Shown here: positions 42,157 to 50,761 of the stretch, piece after piece | Layout: each line of letters starts with the position of its first letter | Position numbering within the stretch: the stretch's first letter is position 1 | NCBI RefSeq assembly: GCF_018736105.1 | Contig: NZ_CP076135.1 | Span: 1,238,001 to 1,302,000, forward strand | Direction of reading: 5' to 3' | Source of the DNA: Bradyrhizobium sediminis | GTDB taxonomy: Bacteria > Pseudomonadota > Alphaproteobacteria > Rhizobiales > Xanthobacteraceae | Length of the DNA stretch: 64,000 nt | Translations under genes and position numbers: made by a program | The notes under the pieces: model-generated | Databases searched by the model: none | Seen by the model: only the letters and a program-made list of their open reading frames with translations | Told to the model about the DNA's origin: nothing

Positions 42157-42732
42157 ATGCAGATTTTCAATTCACCGACACGCTATGGCGCCATCGCACA
42201 GTCGCTGCACTGGTTTGTGGTGGTGCTGGTGATCCTGGCCTGGGTGCTCGGCGTATCCGACGACCTGTTGCCGAAGGGCCCGGCCCGGGAGGCGGGACTT
42301 TACATTCATATCACCGCCGGACTGCTGGTGATCGTGTTGACATTCGTGCGCCTGCTGTGGCGCACGGTGGATCCGTCGCCGCCGGCCGAGAGCACTGAAT
42401 TCGGCGACTGGTCGTTTGCCGGCTGGATGGGGCTCGGCGCCGGGCTGGCGCATGTCGGGCTGTACGTGCTGCTGGTGGCGGCTCCCGTGGTCGGCATCGC
42501 GGTGCAGTTCGCCCGGGGGAAGGGCTTGCCGGTGTTCGGGCTGTTCGAGATCGCTTCGCCGTGGCCCGCCGACCGCGCTTTCGCGCGCGATCTGAAGGGA
42601 ATTCACGAATTGCTGGCGCATGGGTTGTTGGCATTGGCAGCCCTGCACGCTGCGGCGGCGCTGGTGCATCATTGGGTGTTCGGCGATCGCACGCTGGCCC
42701 GAATGCTGCCGGGATCGGATTCCGACCGATAG
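42157..42732 (+). CDS. Cytochrome b561-family protein
   Basis: A 191-aa protein with four membrane helices and the conserved His pattern of bacterial cytochrome b561: RYGAIAQSLHWFVVVLVI (first haem His), LYIHITAGLLVIVLTFVRLLWR, and IHELLAHGLLALAALHAAAALVHHWVFGDRTLARML. It carries two b haems and moves electrons across or from the membrane, for example from quinol to superoxide or cytochrome partners. ATG 42157 is the start giving the usual short N-terminus. It follows the ATPase pair on the same strand and precedes an AI-2E transporter. Confidence 0.9.
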   Translation: MQIFNSPTRYGAIAQSLHWFVVVLVILAWVLGVSDDLLPKGPAREAGLYIHITAGLLVIVLTFVRLLWRTVDPSPPAESTEFGDWSFAGWMGLGAGLAHVGLYVLLVAAPVVGIAVQFARGKGLPVFGLFEIASPWPADRAFARDLKGIHELLAHGLLALAALHAAAALVHHWVFGDRTLARMLPGSDSDR

Positions 42733-42793
42733 GCAGGCGGATTCCGCATCACATTGGATAGACACCCGCCGTGGAATCCCTCGGAAACATGCC

Positions 42794-43846
42794 ATGCCCA
42801 TAAGCCGTTCGCTCACCCGCCAAGCCATTTCGAATATCGCGCTGGCGCTGGGCCTCGCGCTCGGTGCCGTGCTTTGCTATCTGCTCGCGGTCCCGTTTCT
42901 TGCCGCGATTGTCTGGTCGGTAACGCTTGCGATCCTGTTTTCGCCGCTCGACGCGAGAATCGGAAAGAAAATCAGATTTCCCGGTCTGTCCGCGGCCGCG
43001 ACGCTCGCCATCACGGCGATCATCGTCGTAGCTCCGGCCATTCTCGTCGCCGGTACCCTGATCAACGAGGCGGTGCGCAGCACGCCCGTCATCAACGGCT
43101 TGATAGATGCGCACGGCTGGACGCGGGCGATGGAGGCTCATCCACGGCTCGCGCCGGTGCTGCAATGGATCAGCGAGCGGCTCGACATTCCCGATCTGGT
43201 CAAGGCGCTGGCTTCTTGGCTCGCGGGCTGGAGCGGATCGGTGGTGAGCGCCTCGTTTTCCGGCGTGGTCAGCCTGTTCCTGACTTTTTACTTGCTGTTC
43301 TATCTGCTGCGCGACAGGTCGGAAGCCGTCGCGGTCATCCAGCAGAATTTGCCCTTGTCGGAAAGCGAGTTCGCACGAGTGGCCGACCGGGTCGTCGACA
43401 CCATCTTCGCCACGGTGCTGGGGACGGCGGCCGTGGCCGCGCTGCAGGGCGGGCTCGGTGGCGCGATGTTCTGGTGGCTGGGATTGCCGGCGCCGGTGTT
43501 CTGGGGCGTGCTGATGGGAATGCTCGCCGTCGTTCCATTCCTCGGGGCGTTTGTGATCTGGGCGCCGACGGCGGCATTCCTCGCGCTCAGCGGCAACTAC
43601 TCCTCCGCCATCATTCTGGCGGTCTGGGGCACCATTGTCGTCGGCCTGGTCGACAATGTCGTCTACCCGATACTGGTCGGCAACAAGCTCAAGATGCACA
43701 CCGTGCTTTCGTTCATCGCCGTGGTCGGCGGCCTGATGCTGCTGGGCGCGCCCGGCGTCGTACTGGGCCCTCTCATCATCGCCATCTCCCTGACGTTGAT
43801 CGAGATCTGGCGGCAGCGCGCCGCGGACCGGGTCGAGGCGGCTTAG
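42794..43846 (+). CDS. AI-2E (PerM) family transporter
   Basis: A 350-aa inner-membrane protein with about eight helices, including LGLALGAVLCYLLAVPFLAAIVWSVTLAILFSPL, the C-terminal family signature GVLMGMLAVVPFLGAFVIWAPTAAF and NVVYPILVGNKLKMHTVLSFIAVVGGLMLLGAPGVVLGPLI. The family includes the autoinducer-2 exporter TqsA and Na+/H+ antiporter-like members, so the name does not fix the substrate. ATG 42794 is chosen; the upstream open frame overlaps cytochrome b561. Confidence 0.9.
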   Translation: MPISRSLTRQAISNIALALGLALGAVLCYLLAVPFLAAIVWSVTLAILFSPLDARIGKKIRFPGLSAAATLAITAIIVVAPAILVAGTLINEAVRSTPVINGLIDAHGWTRAMEAHPRLAPVLQWISERLDIPDLVKALASWLAGWSGSVVSASFSGVVSLFLTFYLLFYLLRDRSEAVAVIQQNLPLSESEFARVADRVVDTIFATVLGTAAVAALQGGLGGAMFWWLGLPAPVFWGVLMGMLAVVPFLGAFVIWAPTAAFLALSGNYSSAIILAVWGTIVVGLVDNVVYPILVGNKLKMHTVLSFIAVVGGLMLLGAPGVVLGPLIIAISLTLIEIWRQRAADRVEAA

Positions 43847-44057
43847 CGCGCGGGCGGGTGCCAGACATGCGGCGGCGACGGCCAGTGCCGCAGCGTCTCG
43901 CTTTCAAACAATGTTTTACGGCTGATTTTCACGCTGCAATCCTGGCGTCCTGACGCAAGTGCAAAGTGCGGATTGCTGGTATAGTGACCACAAAAAGCGC
44001 CAAAGCGCCGATGTCGTCTGTCGTTGACGTCAAAAAAGACATGGACCGGAGTGGAGC

Positions 44058-45737
44058 ATGACCGAGGAAACCAAGTCACACTACGAGGTCATCGTCATTG
44101 GCGCGGGTGTGGCTGGGATCTATCAGATCAAGCGTCTCGCCGACCTCGGGGTGGATGCCTTGGTGCTCGATGCGGCCTCCGACCTCGGCGGCACCTGGTA
44201 CTGGAACCGCTACCCGGGCGCCCGGTTCGACTCGGAAAGCTACACCTACGGCTATTCGTTCTCCAGGGAAGTGCTCAACGAGTGGCACTGGAAGGAACGG
44301 TTTTCGAGCCAGCCGGAGAACCTGCGCTATCTCAACTTCGTTGCCGACAAGTTCGGCTTGCGCAAATACATGCAGTTCAACTGCAAGGTTGAGGCGGCGC
44401 ATTTCGACGAGGCGCGCGACCTGTGGCGACTCCGGATCAATGACGGCCGCGAACTGACCTGCCGCTTCGTCATCATGGCAGTCGGGCTGCTCTCGGCGCC
44501 GACGCTGCCGCGGATCGAGGGCATGGACCGCTTCAAGGGCCGCTCGTTCCACACCTTCTACTGGCCGCACCAGCCGGTCGAGATGGCCGGCAAGAAGGTC
44601 GCCATCATCGGCACCGGCGCCACCGCCATCCAGATCATCGGCGAGATCGCCGACAAGGTCGGCGAACTGACGGTGTTTCAGCGCCGGCCCAACTGGAGCG
44701 CGCCGCTCAACAACTCGCCGATTTCGGATGCGGAGATGGCCGACATCCGCTCGCGCTACGACGAAATCTGGGCGACCTGCGCCCGCACCCCCGGCGGCTT
44801 CGAGCATGAGCCCGATCGCCGCGGTTTCTACGAGGTGACGCGCGAGGAACGGCTGAAGCTGTGGGACCGGCTCTACGACGAGCCCGGTTTCGGAATCTGG
44901 CTGAGCAATTTCCGCGAGATCTTTACCGACGAGGCGGCCAATGCGGAGTTCTCCGCCTACATCGCCGACCGCATCCGCCGCCGCGTCAGGGATCCCGTGG
45001 TCGCGGAGAAGCTGATCCCCAGGGATCACGGCTTCGGCGTGCAGCGGGTGCCGCTGGAGACCAATTATTTCGAGGCCTATAACCGCAGCAACGTGCACCT
45101 CGTCGATATCAGCGAGACGCCGATCGAGCGGATCACCGAGACCGGCCTGCGCACCAGCGCGCGCGACTACGACTTCGACATCATCGTCTATTCCACCGGC
45201 TTCGACGCCATCACCGGCGCGTTCGACCACATCGACATCAGCGGGGTCGGCGGCGAGAAATTGTTCGACAAATGGAAGGACGGCCCGTCGACCTTTCTCG
45301 GCATGCTGGTGCACGGCTTCCCGAACCTGCTGATGCCGACCGGGCCGCAGAGCGGCTCGGCGTCGACGAACTTTCCGCGCGGCATCGAAACCGGCGTCAA
45401 CTGGTGCACCGCTCTGCTCCAGCACATGTGGGACCGCGGCTATGCGCGCGCCGACGCGACGGCCGCGGCCGAGGCGCGCTGGACCGCCCACGTCACCAAG
45501 ATGTATTCGATCATGCTGATGCGAAAGGCCAAGTCCTGGTTCACCGGCTACAACTCCAACGTCCCCGGCCACGAACAGGGCAAGGTCCGCTACTTCGTCT
45601 ACAATGGCGGCGCGCCGAAATACGTCGCCGCCATCAGCGAGGTCGCCGCCATGGGCTATGAGGGGATCGTCCTCACCCCGGAGGCGCGGTCCGCGGCGAG
45701 GCCGCTGGCCGCGAGCGTCGATGCCAAGGCGGGCTAG
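44058..45737 (+). CDS. Flavin-containing Baeyer-Villiger-type monooxygenase
   Basis: A 559-aa protein with an FAD Rossmann motif (VIVIGAGVAGIYQIKRL), WYWNRYPGARFDSESYTYGY, the BVMO fingerprint FKGRSFHTFYW (F-x-G-x-x-x-H-x-x-x-W), the NADPH Rossmann motif (VAIIGTGATAIQII) and IVYSTGFDAITGAF. These show a type I Baeyer-Villiger monooxygenase that inserts oxygen next to a ketone using NADPH and O2. Substrate unknown (cyclic, aryl or steroid ketone). It is a single gene with no visible catabolic partners. Confidence 0.93.
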   Translation: MTEETKSHYEVIVIGAGVAGIYQIKRLADLGVDALVLDAASDLGGTWYWNRYPGARFDSESYTYGYSFSREVLNEWHWKERFSSQPENLRYLNFVADKFGLRKYMQFNCKVEAAHFDEARDLWRLRINDGRELTCRFVIMAVGLLSAPTLPRIEGMDRFKGRSFHTFYWPHQPVEMAGKKVAIIGTGATAIQIIGEIADKVGELTVFQRRPNWSAPLNNSPISDAEMADIRSRYDEIWATCARTPGGFEHEPDRRGFYEVTREERLKLWDRLYDEPGFGIWLSNFREIFTDEAANAEFSAYIADRIRRRVRDPVVAEKLIPRDHGFGVQRVPLETNYFEAYNRSNVHLVDISETPIERITETGLRTSARDYDFDIIVYSTGFDAITGAFDHIDISGVGGEKLFDKWKDGPSTFLGMLVHGFPNLLMPTGPQSGSASTNFPRGIETGVNWCTALLQHMWDRGYARADATAAAEARWTAHVTKMYSIMLMRKAKSWFTGYNSNVPGHEQGKVRYFVYNGGAPKYVAAISEVAAMGYEGIVLTPEARSAARPLAASVDAKAG

Positions 45738-45770
45738 GAGGCGGGCTGAGAGCGCATTGCGCTTGTGATA

Positions 45771-45930
45771 TCTCATGGTTCGAGATGCGCGGCGTTGCCG
45801 CGCTCCTCACCATGAGGGTCCGAGACCTCATCCCCGCGTGAGCGCAAATGCGCTCATCGCTGGAGGAGCGCGCACTCCCGGCAGCGCACTTGCGCTGTCC
45901 GGTGCGCGCGTCTCGAAGGATGAAGCCCCG
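45771..45930. repeat. Palindromic intergenic repeat, type B (inverted copy)
   Basis: It begins CTCATGGTTCGAGATGCGCGGC and ends CGCGTCTCGAAGGATGAAG, the reverse orientation of the block at 11692-11828, with extra GCGC hairpins inside (GCGCAAATGCGC, GCGCACTTGCGC). It lies between convergent genes. Confidence 0.65.
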
Positions 45931-45986
45931 ATCCAAATGCGCTAGAAAAACGCTCTGGCAGGGTTCGGCTACCCGGAGCGCTTCAC

Positions 45987-47579
45987 CTATCCCTCCGCCA
46001 CTGCATCGCCCCAGGGCTGCGCGATTTCGGTCGCGCCTGAGTTGGTCTCGCCGTTGCGCAGCACCACGCTCGGGCAGGCGAACTTCATCGGGAACGTCTG
46101 CACCCGGGCTTCCTCGTAATCGAAACGCCCGCGCAGGGTTTCACGCACCTGCGCCGGCAGGCGGACGTCGCCGATCACGACCGCGCCTTCGCTGGCGTCG
46201 ATGCGCGGGGTGTGGATCGCGGCTTCCAGGTCCATGCCGTAGTCCATCACGAACGACAGCAATTGCGTCACCGCCGGCAGGATGCGCCGTCCGCCCGAAG
46301 CGCCGACCGCGAGCCGCCGGCCGTCGGCGGCCTCTGCCAGTACCGGCGTGTAGTTGGTCAGGCAGCGCTTGCCCGGCTCCAGCGAGTTCGGCTGGCCCGG
46401 CGTCGGATCGAACCACATGATGCCGTTGTTCATGGTGATGCCGCTCTGCGGCGTCACGAATTTCGAGCCGAAGGTCGACAGCAGGGTTTGCGTCACCGCG
46501 GCCATGTTGCCTTCGCGGTCGACGATCGAGAAATGCGTGGTGCAGCTGGGGGCCAGATGCTCGGCGCCGAGCGCGCGGCGGCCGTCGGCGTCGCCCATGT
46601 CCTGCAGGCGTTCGCGGTAGGCCGATTGCAGCGCCAGCGCATATTCGGCGTAGGCGGCAGCATCGGGCCCATCGCGCCCGGGTTTCAGGTTCTGCTGCAG
46701 CAGGCGCAGCGTATGCGCCAGCGTCGGGCCGCAGGTAAGCTCCGGCGTCGCGTAGACCTTGCCGCCGCGATAGGGAATGGCCAGCGCTTCGCGCCCGTAG
46801 GCGCGGAACGCGGCAAGGTCTGCGGCCGACAACGAACCGCCGGCGGCCTGCACGTCGGTCGCGATGCTGCGTGCGAGGTCGCCCTGGTAGAAATCGCGCG
46901 GGCCTTCGGCGGCGAGGTAGGACAGCGTCGCTTTCAGCCGGTCCTGCGGCAGCCGCACCGTCGACTTGATGCCCCATTGCGCGTTCGGCGGCAGGCCGTC
47001 TTTGAGATAAGCGGCGGCGCTGGCCGGGTAGCGGCGCAGGTCCGCTGCGGTGCTCGCAATCATCAACGTGGTCCACCAGTCCACCGAGAGGCCCTGGCCG
47101 GCGAGATCGATGGCGGGCGCCAGCAGGTCCTGCCACGGCATCCTGGCATGGCGGCGATGCGCCTCCTCCATGCCGGCGACCACGCCGGGCACGGCGATCG
47201 AGCCGGGGCCGTGCAGGTTGCGATCATCCTTGACCCGCGGCCAGGGGAAGATGTCGGAAGCGGCACCTTCGCCGGTCAGCGGATAGTCTTGGGGACGAAG
47301 GCTGTTCGGCGCGCGCATGCCGTAGTCGATCACCTCGTAGCGGTTGTCGCGGGCGCGGTAGAGCACCATCACCCCTCCGCCGCCGACGCCGCTCATCCAG
47401 GGCTCCAACACCCCGAGCGCAAACGTGGTCGCGATCACGGCGTCGACGCAGTCGCCGCCATCAGCCAGCACCGCGGCGCCGACTTCGGCGGCCTTGCGCG
47501 ACTGCGCGGCGACGATGCCGCCTTTGGAGGATATGGCGGGTTTGCGGATCTGCTGGGCGTTGGAGAACTGGTCGCTCAT
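45987..47579 (-). CDS. Gamma-glutamyltransferase family protein
   Basis: A 530-aa Ntn-hydrolase-fold protein with GGIVAAQSRKAAEVGAAVLADGGDCVDAVIATTFALGVLEPWMSGVGGGG at the start and CTTHFSIVDREGNMAAVTQTLLSTFGS, whose Thr is where the family self-cleaves and acts. Also seen is MWFDPTPGQPNSLEPGKRCLTNYTP. No signal peptide, so it may be a cytoplasmic homologue acting on gamma-glutamyl compounds or related amides. ATG 47579 starts next to the divergent enoyl-CoA hydratase gene, 99 bases away. The first 36 codons recur, mutated, at 55.1 kb. Confidence 0.9.
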   Translation of the reverse strand: MSDQFSNAQQIRKPAISSKGGIVAAQSRKAAEVGAAVLADGGDCVDAVIATTFALGVLEPWMSGVGGGGVMVLYRARDNRYEVIDYGMRAPNSLRPQDYPLTGEGAASDIFPWPRVKDDRNLHGPGSIAVPGVVAGMEEAHRRHARMPWQDLLAPAIDLAGQGLSVDWWTTLMIASTAADLRRYPASAAAYLKDGLPPNAQWGIKSTVRLPQDRLKATLSYLAAEGPRDFYQGDLARSIATDVQAAGGSLSAADLAAFRAYGREALAIPYRGGKVYATPELTCGPTLAHTLRLLQQNLKPGRDGPDAAAYAEYALALQSAYRERLQDMGDADGRRALGAEHLAPSCTTHFSIVDREGNMAAVTQTLLSTFGSKFVTPQSGITMNNGIMWFDPTPGQPNSLEPGKRCLTNYTPVLAEAADGRRLAVGASGGRRILPAVTQLLSFVMDYGMDLEAAIHTPRIDASEGAVVIGDVRLPAQVRETLRGRFDYEEARVQTFPMKFACPSVVLRNGETNSGATEIAQPWGDAVAEG

Positions 47580-47785
47580 GGTGTCGCCTTGTTGTTCTTG
47601 ACGTTGCGCCGAGTTGGCGAAGCGCTGCCAACAATGGCACATTGCGAACGATCAAGACAAACGCGAAGGAGAGCAAGCATGGCCGGTGTGAAGCAGACGC
47701 GGGACGGCGCCGTCGGCCTCTTGACCCTGAGCGAGCCGGCGAGCCTGAATGCCATGACGCCCGATCTGCTCGGTGCCTTGGCTGC
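47473..47785. repeat. Source copy of a duplicated ggt/ech junction
   Basis: This 313-base segment covers the 5' ends of the divergent gamma-glutamyltransferase and enoyl-CoA hydratase genes and their shared promoter. It is repeated in the same orientation at 55101-55412 with about 93% identity (some 21 differences counted by eye, net one-base length change). Confidence 0.9.
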
Positions 47786-48452
47786 GGCCATCGCCGAGAT
47801 GACCGCTGACGCTGATGTGCGGGCGCTGGTGCTGACCGGCGAGGGGCGCGGTTTCTGCTCGGGCCAGAATCTCAAGGCGTCGGAGGCGCTGGGCAGCGAC
47901 ATCGCCGCTGGCGTGATGCGTTTCTATTGGCCGGCGTTCCGGGCGCTGCGCGAATGCCGCGTGCCGGTCGTGGTCGCGGTCAACGGCGTTGCGGCCGGCG
48001 GCGGCTTCAGCCTGGCGATGGCAGGCGACATGATCGTGGCGGCGCGTTCGGCGAGCTTCATCCAGGTCTTCAGCCGCATCGGCCTCGTGCCCGATCTCGG
48101 CTCGACCTGGCTGCTGCCGCGCCTGATCGGCCGCCAGCGCGCGCTCGAACTGATGCTCTTGAACGAGCCGCTCTCCGCCGAGCGCGCCCATGAATGGGGC
48201 CTGGTGCGGCAGGTCGTCGACGACGCAAACCTGCTCGACGAGGCGGTCAAGCTGGCCCAGCGCCTCGCCGCCGGGCCGACCCGGGCGCTGGTCGCGACGC
48301 GCGCGCTGCTCGAGGAAAGCGAGCATGCGACTTACGCCGCACAGTTCCGCCGCGAAATCGAGACGCAGGCCGAAATTCGCCGCAGCGAGGATGCGCTGGA
48401 GGGCCGACAGGCGTTCGTGGAAAAGCGCGCGGCAAGGTTCAGCGGGCGGTAG
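47679..48452 (+). CDS. Enoyl-CoA hydratase/isomerase family protein
   Basis: A 257-aa crotonase-fold protein. The oxyanion-hole regions are GRGFCSGQNLKA and VNGVAAGGGFSLAMAGDMIVAA, followed by FIQVFSRIGLVPDLGSTWLLPRLIG, whose Asp in LVPDLGS is where some members place a catalytic acid, as in PaaG-type isomerases. Likely acts in beta-oxidation or aromatic-acid breakdown. ATG 47679 follows AAGGAGAG. The open frame extends upstream antisense to ggt but is not coding there. Its first 36 codons are duplicated at 55.3 kb. Confidence 0.92.
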   Translation: MAGVKQTRDGAVGLLTLSEPASLNAMTPDLLGALAAAIAEMTADADVRALVLTGEGRGFCSGQNLKASEALGSDIAAGVMRFYWPAFRALRECRVPVVVAVNGVAAGGGFSLAMAGDMIVAARSASFIQVFSRIGLVPDLGSTWLLPRLIGRQRALELMLLNEPLSAERAHEWGLVRQVVDDANLLDEAVKLAQRLAAGPTRALVATRALLEESEHATYAAQFRREIETQAEIRRSEDALEGRQAFVEKRAARFSGR

Positions 48453-48471
48453 TGTTCTTTGCTCTGCGAGT

Positions 48472-48522
48472 CCCAGTCCGGTCTTCGCTTTTGCTTTGCT
48501 CGAGCTGCGTCGGACACGCTTC
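48472..48522 (+). repeat. Short repeat shared with the tRNA flank at 57300
   Basis: CCAGTCCGGTCTTCGCTTT...GCTCGAGCTGCGTCGGACACGCTTC, about 50 bases, matches 57300-57353 at roughly 80% in the same orientation. It begins 19 bases after the hydratase stop and marks the left edge of the accessory region. Confidence 0.6.
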
Positions 48523-48544
48523 TAACGTTCTCGCGTCGAGACCC

Positions 48545-48575
48545 ATGAGCTATCGAATTTGTTGCTATAACTCAT
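48545..48575. promoter_or_regulatory. Operator palindrome 1 upstream of the Fic gene
   Basis: Arms ATGAGCTATCG and CTATAACTCAT (9 of 11 positions pair) around a 9-base spacer. Same arm sequence, arm length and spacer length as palindrome 2; starts are 44 bases apart, about four helical turns. Confidence 0.75.
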
Positions 48576-48588
48576 TTTTTACGTAATA

Positions 48589-48619
48589 ATGAGCTATAGA
48601 AGAGGCGCCTATAGCTCAT
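48589..48619. promoter_or_regulatory. Operator palindrome 2 overlapping the Fic start codon
   Basis: Perfect 11-base arms ATGAGCTATAG and CTATAGCTCAT with a 9-base spacer. The right arm includes the first two bases of the Fic ATG. A dimeric regulator bound here would block both transcription and ribosome access. Confidence 0.82.
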
Positions 48620-49748
48620 GAGTTGGAACTGGCAAAGGCCGGATTGGCCAAATTTCACATATGATTCAACGGCTTTGGCGCCGCTGGAAAGGCGGTTCCT
48701 GCTCCAGTCCGGAGAGTTCATCGGCGCTTTCAAGCATATCGGGGCCGATGACCAGGATACCCTCAAAATCGAGCTCATCAGCGACGAGGCCGTAAAAACC
48801 TCCGAAATCGAGGGCGAAATCCTCAACCGCGACAGCGTTCAATCGTCGCTGCGCCATCAGCTTGGGTTGGGAGCAGAAAGGCCGGGCATAACACCGGCTG
48901 AACGCGGCATCGCGAAAATGATGGTCGATCTCTACCGCAGCTTTGCGGACTCACTTGCCGACAAGACGATGTTCGACTGGCACCGCATGTTGCTGAGCGG
49001 CGATACATCCATCCAGGTTATCGGCGGCTACCGGACGCACGCCGAAGCCATGCAGGTCGTCTCGGGCCCGATCCATGAACCCACGGTGCATTTCGAGGCT
49101 CCGCCGTCCAGACGTGTGCCGGACGAGATGAAGCAGTTCGTCACTTGGTTCAACGATACTGCGCCCGGAGGCAAGAATCCGTTGTCGCCGCTGACGCGCG
49201 CCGGCGTTACCCATCTGTACTTCGTGTGTATTCACCCGTTCGAAGACGGCAACGGCCGCATAGGCCGTGCCCTCGCGGAAAAATCCCTCGCGCAAAATCT
49301 TGGTCAGCCCAGCCTGATCGCGCTCGCCTATACGATTGAGCGGAAGCGTAACGATTACTACGCCTCCTTGGAGCGCAATAACAAAGAGACCGAGATCACC
49401 AGCTGGCTCAAATATTTTGCGAACACGATTCTGGAAGCCCAGAACAACACCATCAGGCGCGTGGATTTCTATGTCGCCAAGGCGAAGTTCTACGAGAAGC
49501 ATCGCGGCACGATCAACAAGCGTCAGGAGAAAGTCATCGCCCGGATATTCCGCGAAGGCATCGACGGCTTCAAGGGCGGCTTGAGCGCAGAGAACTATAT
49601 CAGCATAACCGGAACGTCCCGTGCCACGGCGACAAGAGATTTGCAGGACCTGATCGAGAAGGGCGCATTGACCAGGACCGGAGAGCTGCGTCACACCCGG
49701 TATCAGCTTAATTTGGCCAAGCCGCGTGAACTGCATGGGCGCGCGTAG
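48618..49748 (+). CDS. Fic-domain AMPylase with DUF4172 head and C-terminal winged helix
   Basis: A 376-aa protein. The N-terminal DUF4172 domain (MSWNWQRPDWPNFTYDSTAL) carries the inhibitory motif T61-xxx-E65-G66 (TSEIEGEIL), so this is a class II self-inhibited Fic. The active loop HPFEDGNGRIGR (206-217) is complete, predicting transfer of AMP or another nucleotide part to a protein hydroxyl. A winged-helix segment ends the protein (EKVIARIFREGIDGFKGGLSAENYISITGTSRATATRDLQDLIEKGAL). Two matching palindromes cover its promoter and start codon, suggesting autoregulation. No antitoxin gene is adjacent. It is the first gene of the accessory region. Confidence 0.92.
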   Translation: MSWNWQRPDWPNFTYDSTALAPLERRFLLQSGEFIGAFKHIGADDQDTLKIELISDEAVKTSEIEGEILNRDSVQSSLRHQLGLGAERPGITPAERGIAKMMVDLYRSFADSLADKTMFDWHRMLLSGDTSIQVIGGYRTHAEAMQVVSGPIHEPTVHFEAPPSRRVPDEMKQFVTWFNDTAPGGKNPLSPLTRAGVTHLYFVCIHPFEDGNGRIGRALAEKSLAQNLGQPSLIALAYTIERKRNDYYASLERNNKETEITSWLKYFANTILEAQNNTIRRVDFYVAKAKFYEKHRGTINKRQEKVIARIFREGIDGFKGGLSAENYISITGTSRATATRDLQDLIEKGALTRTGELRHTRYQLNLAKPRELHGRA

Positions 49749-49919
49749 CTAGAGTCGTGTTCGCTGTCGGACGAAAAGCGGAAGTAACCTGCTCAAGTTG
49801 AGCTTTTCGGCTCGTGACCCAGCGCCGGCGAGAGAATGCTCTGATCCTTTCGTGTGTACGATAAGTCAGGCAGCGTCAGGCAGGGGGTCAAGCGTTTGCT
49901 GGCCTTCGCCGATGTCCCG

Positions 49920-50285
49920 GAACGTGTACAGCGATTGGTGAGCGATAAATCACAACCTGGTCGCCGTGATATATATCCCGCTCCTCTCGAGGATAAATTC
50001 TGCTCTTTCCAGAACGTGCCGGGACTCCGTATTCTCGACAGCGACCACGCCGACCAGGGACGGCAACTTGAGCTGCACCAGACCGAGGTTCATCAGTGCC
50101 TTCGTGATTTCGCTCGCCAATCCCTGGCCCCAAAGTGCGCGCTTGAACGTGTAGGCAATCTCGACCTCGTTTACGCCATCGAGGACGAGATGTCGGATCC
50201 CCGCTCGCCCGGCGGTGGCCTCGCCGCCGCCATTCCGGGAAGCCCTTGGCACCTCTACTCCCCGACCAGGCACCGATGCTGTTGA
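49920..50285 (-). pseudogene. GNAT acetyltransferase remnant
   Basis: A minus-strand frame contains NEVEIAYTFKRALWGQGLASEITKALMNLGL (motif A with the acetyl-CoA loop WGQGLASE) and NTESRHVLERAEFILERSGIY, the usual C-terminal GNAT pattern. The frame then stops early, while a neighbouring frame carries on with IYHGDQVVIYRSP, the expected ending. That suggests a one-base frameshift. The N-terminal half is also not recognisable. Probably a decayed gene; a sequencing error could give the same picture. Confidence 0.5.
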
Positions 50286-50288
50286 TCG

Positions 50289-50741
50289 CTATGCACGCAG
50301 GTCATTGTCGTGAAGAGCAATCCGCGCCTCGCGGGCCAAATCGAGGAGCGATAGGCTGAACGTCAGGAGCGCGGCGATGAACAGCAGCGCCACCCCATAT
50401 TCGTGGGCGATGTTGAAAAGTGCACTGATGAAAGCAACGATGATGATGAGAGCGGTGAGTATCGCCGACAGGATGGAGCAAAACAGCGACCGGTTCAGAA
50501 GGGTGGCCCGGCGCCGCAGGCGGGGAATGTCGGCCTTGAGGTAGGCCTTCGGGACATCATCTTCCGCGAGGCCGTGAAGGAACTGGGCCCGGTCAATCAC
50601 CCGGTTGATTCGGGAAATGAGCACCGAGATGAACGACGCGACCGCCCCCAAAAGAAAAGCCGGAGCGGCTACGTTGCCGATGATTCGCGCCAGTTGGTCG
50701 ATCGAAGGCGTAACCGGCATCAACTGGACCACACTTTCCAT
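50289..50741 (-). CDS. DUF2721 membrane protein
   Basis: A 150-aa protein with three membrane helices: IIGNVAAPAFLLGAVASFISVLISRINRVIDR, LFCSILSAILTALIIIVAFISALF and GVALLFIAALLTFSLSLLDLAREARIAL. The ISRINRVIDRAQFLHGL and RRRATLLNRSLFCSI segments are typical of DUF2721, a family of unknown role. ATG 50741 has GGAGC upstream; ATG 50762, overlapping the DUF1254 stop, is an alternative that would couple translation. Last of three same-strand genes after the arylsulfatase and DUF1254 protein. Confidence 0.82.
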   Translation of the reverse strand: MESVVQLMPVTPSIDQLARIIGNVAAPAFLLGAVASFISVLISRINRVIDRAQFLHGLAEDDVPKAYLKADIPRLRRRATLLNRSLFCSILSAILTALIIIVAFISALFNIAHEYGVALLFIAALLTFSLSLLDLAREARIALHDNDLRA

Positions 50742-50761
50742 GCCCGATGCTCCGGATCTCA

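Noticed and set aside
44076..45776. 566-codon minus-strand frame
   Set aside because: Antisense to the Baeyer-Villiger monooxygenase, whose motifs are complete.
46212..47678. N-terminal extension of the enoyl-CoA hydratase frame
   Set aside because: Antisense to ggt; the crotonase fold starts at 47679 after AAGGAGAG.
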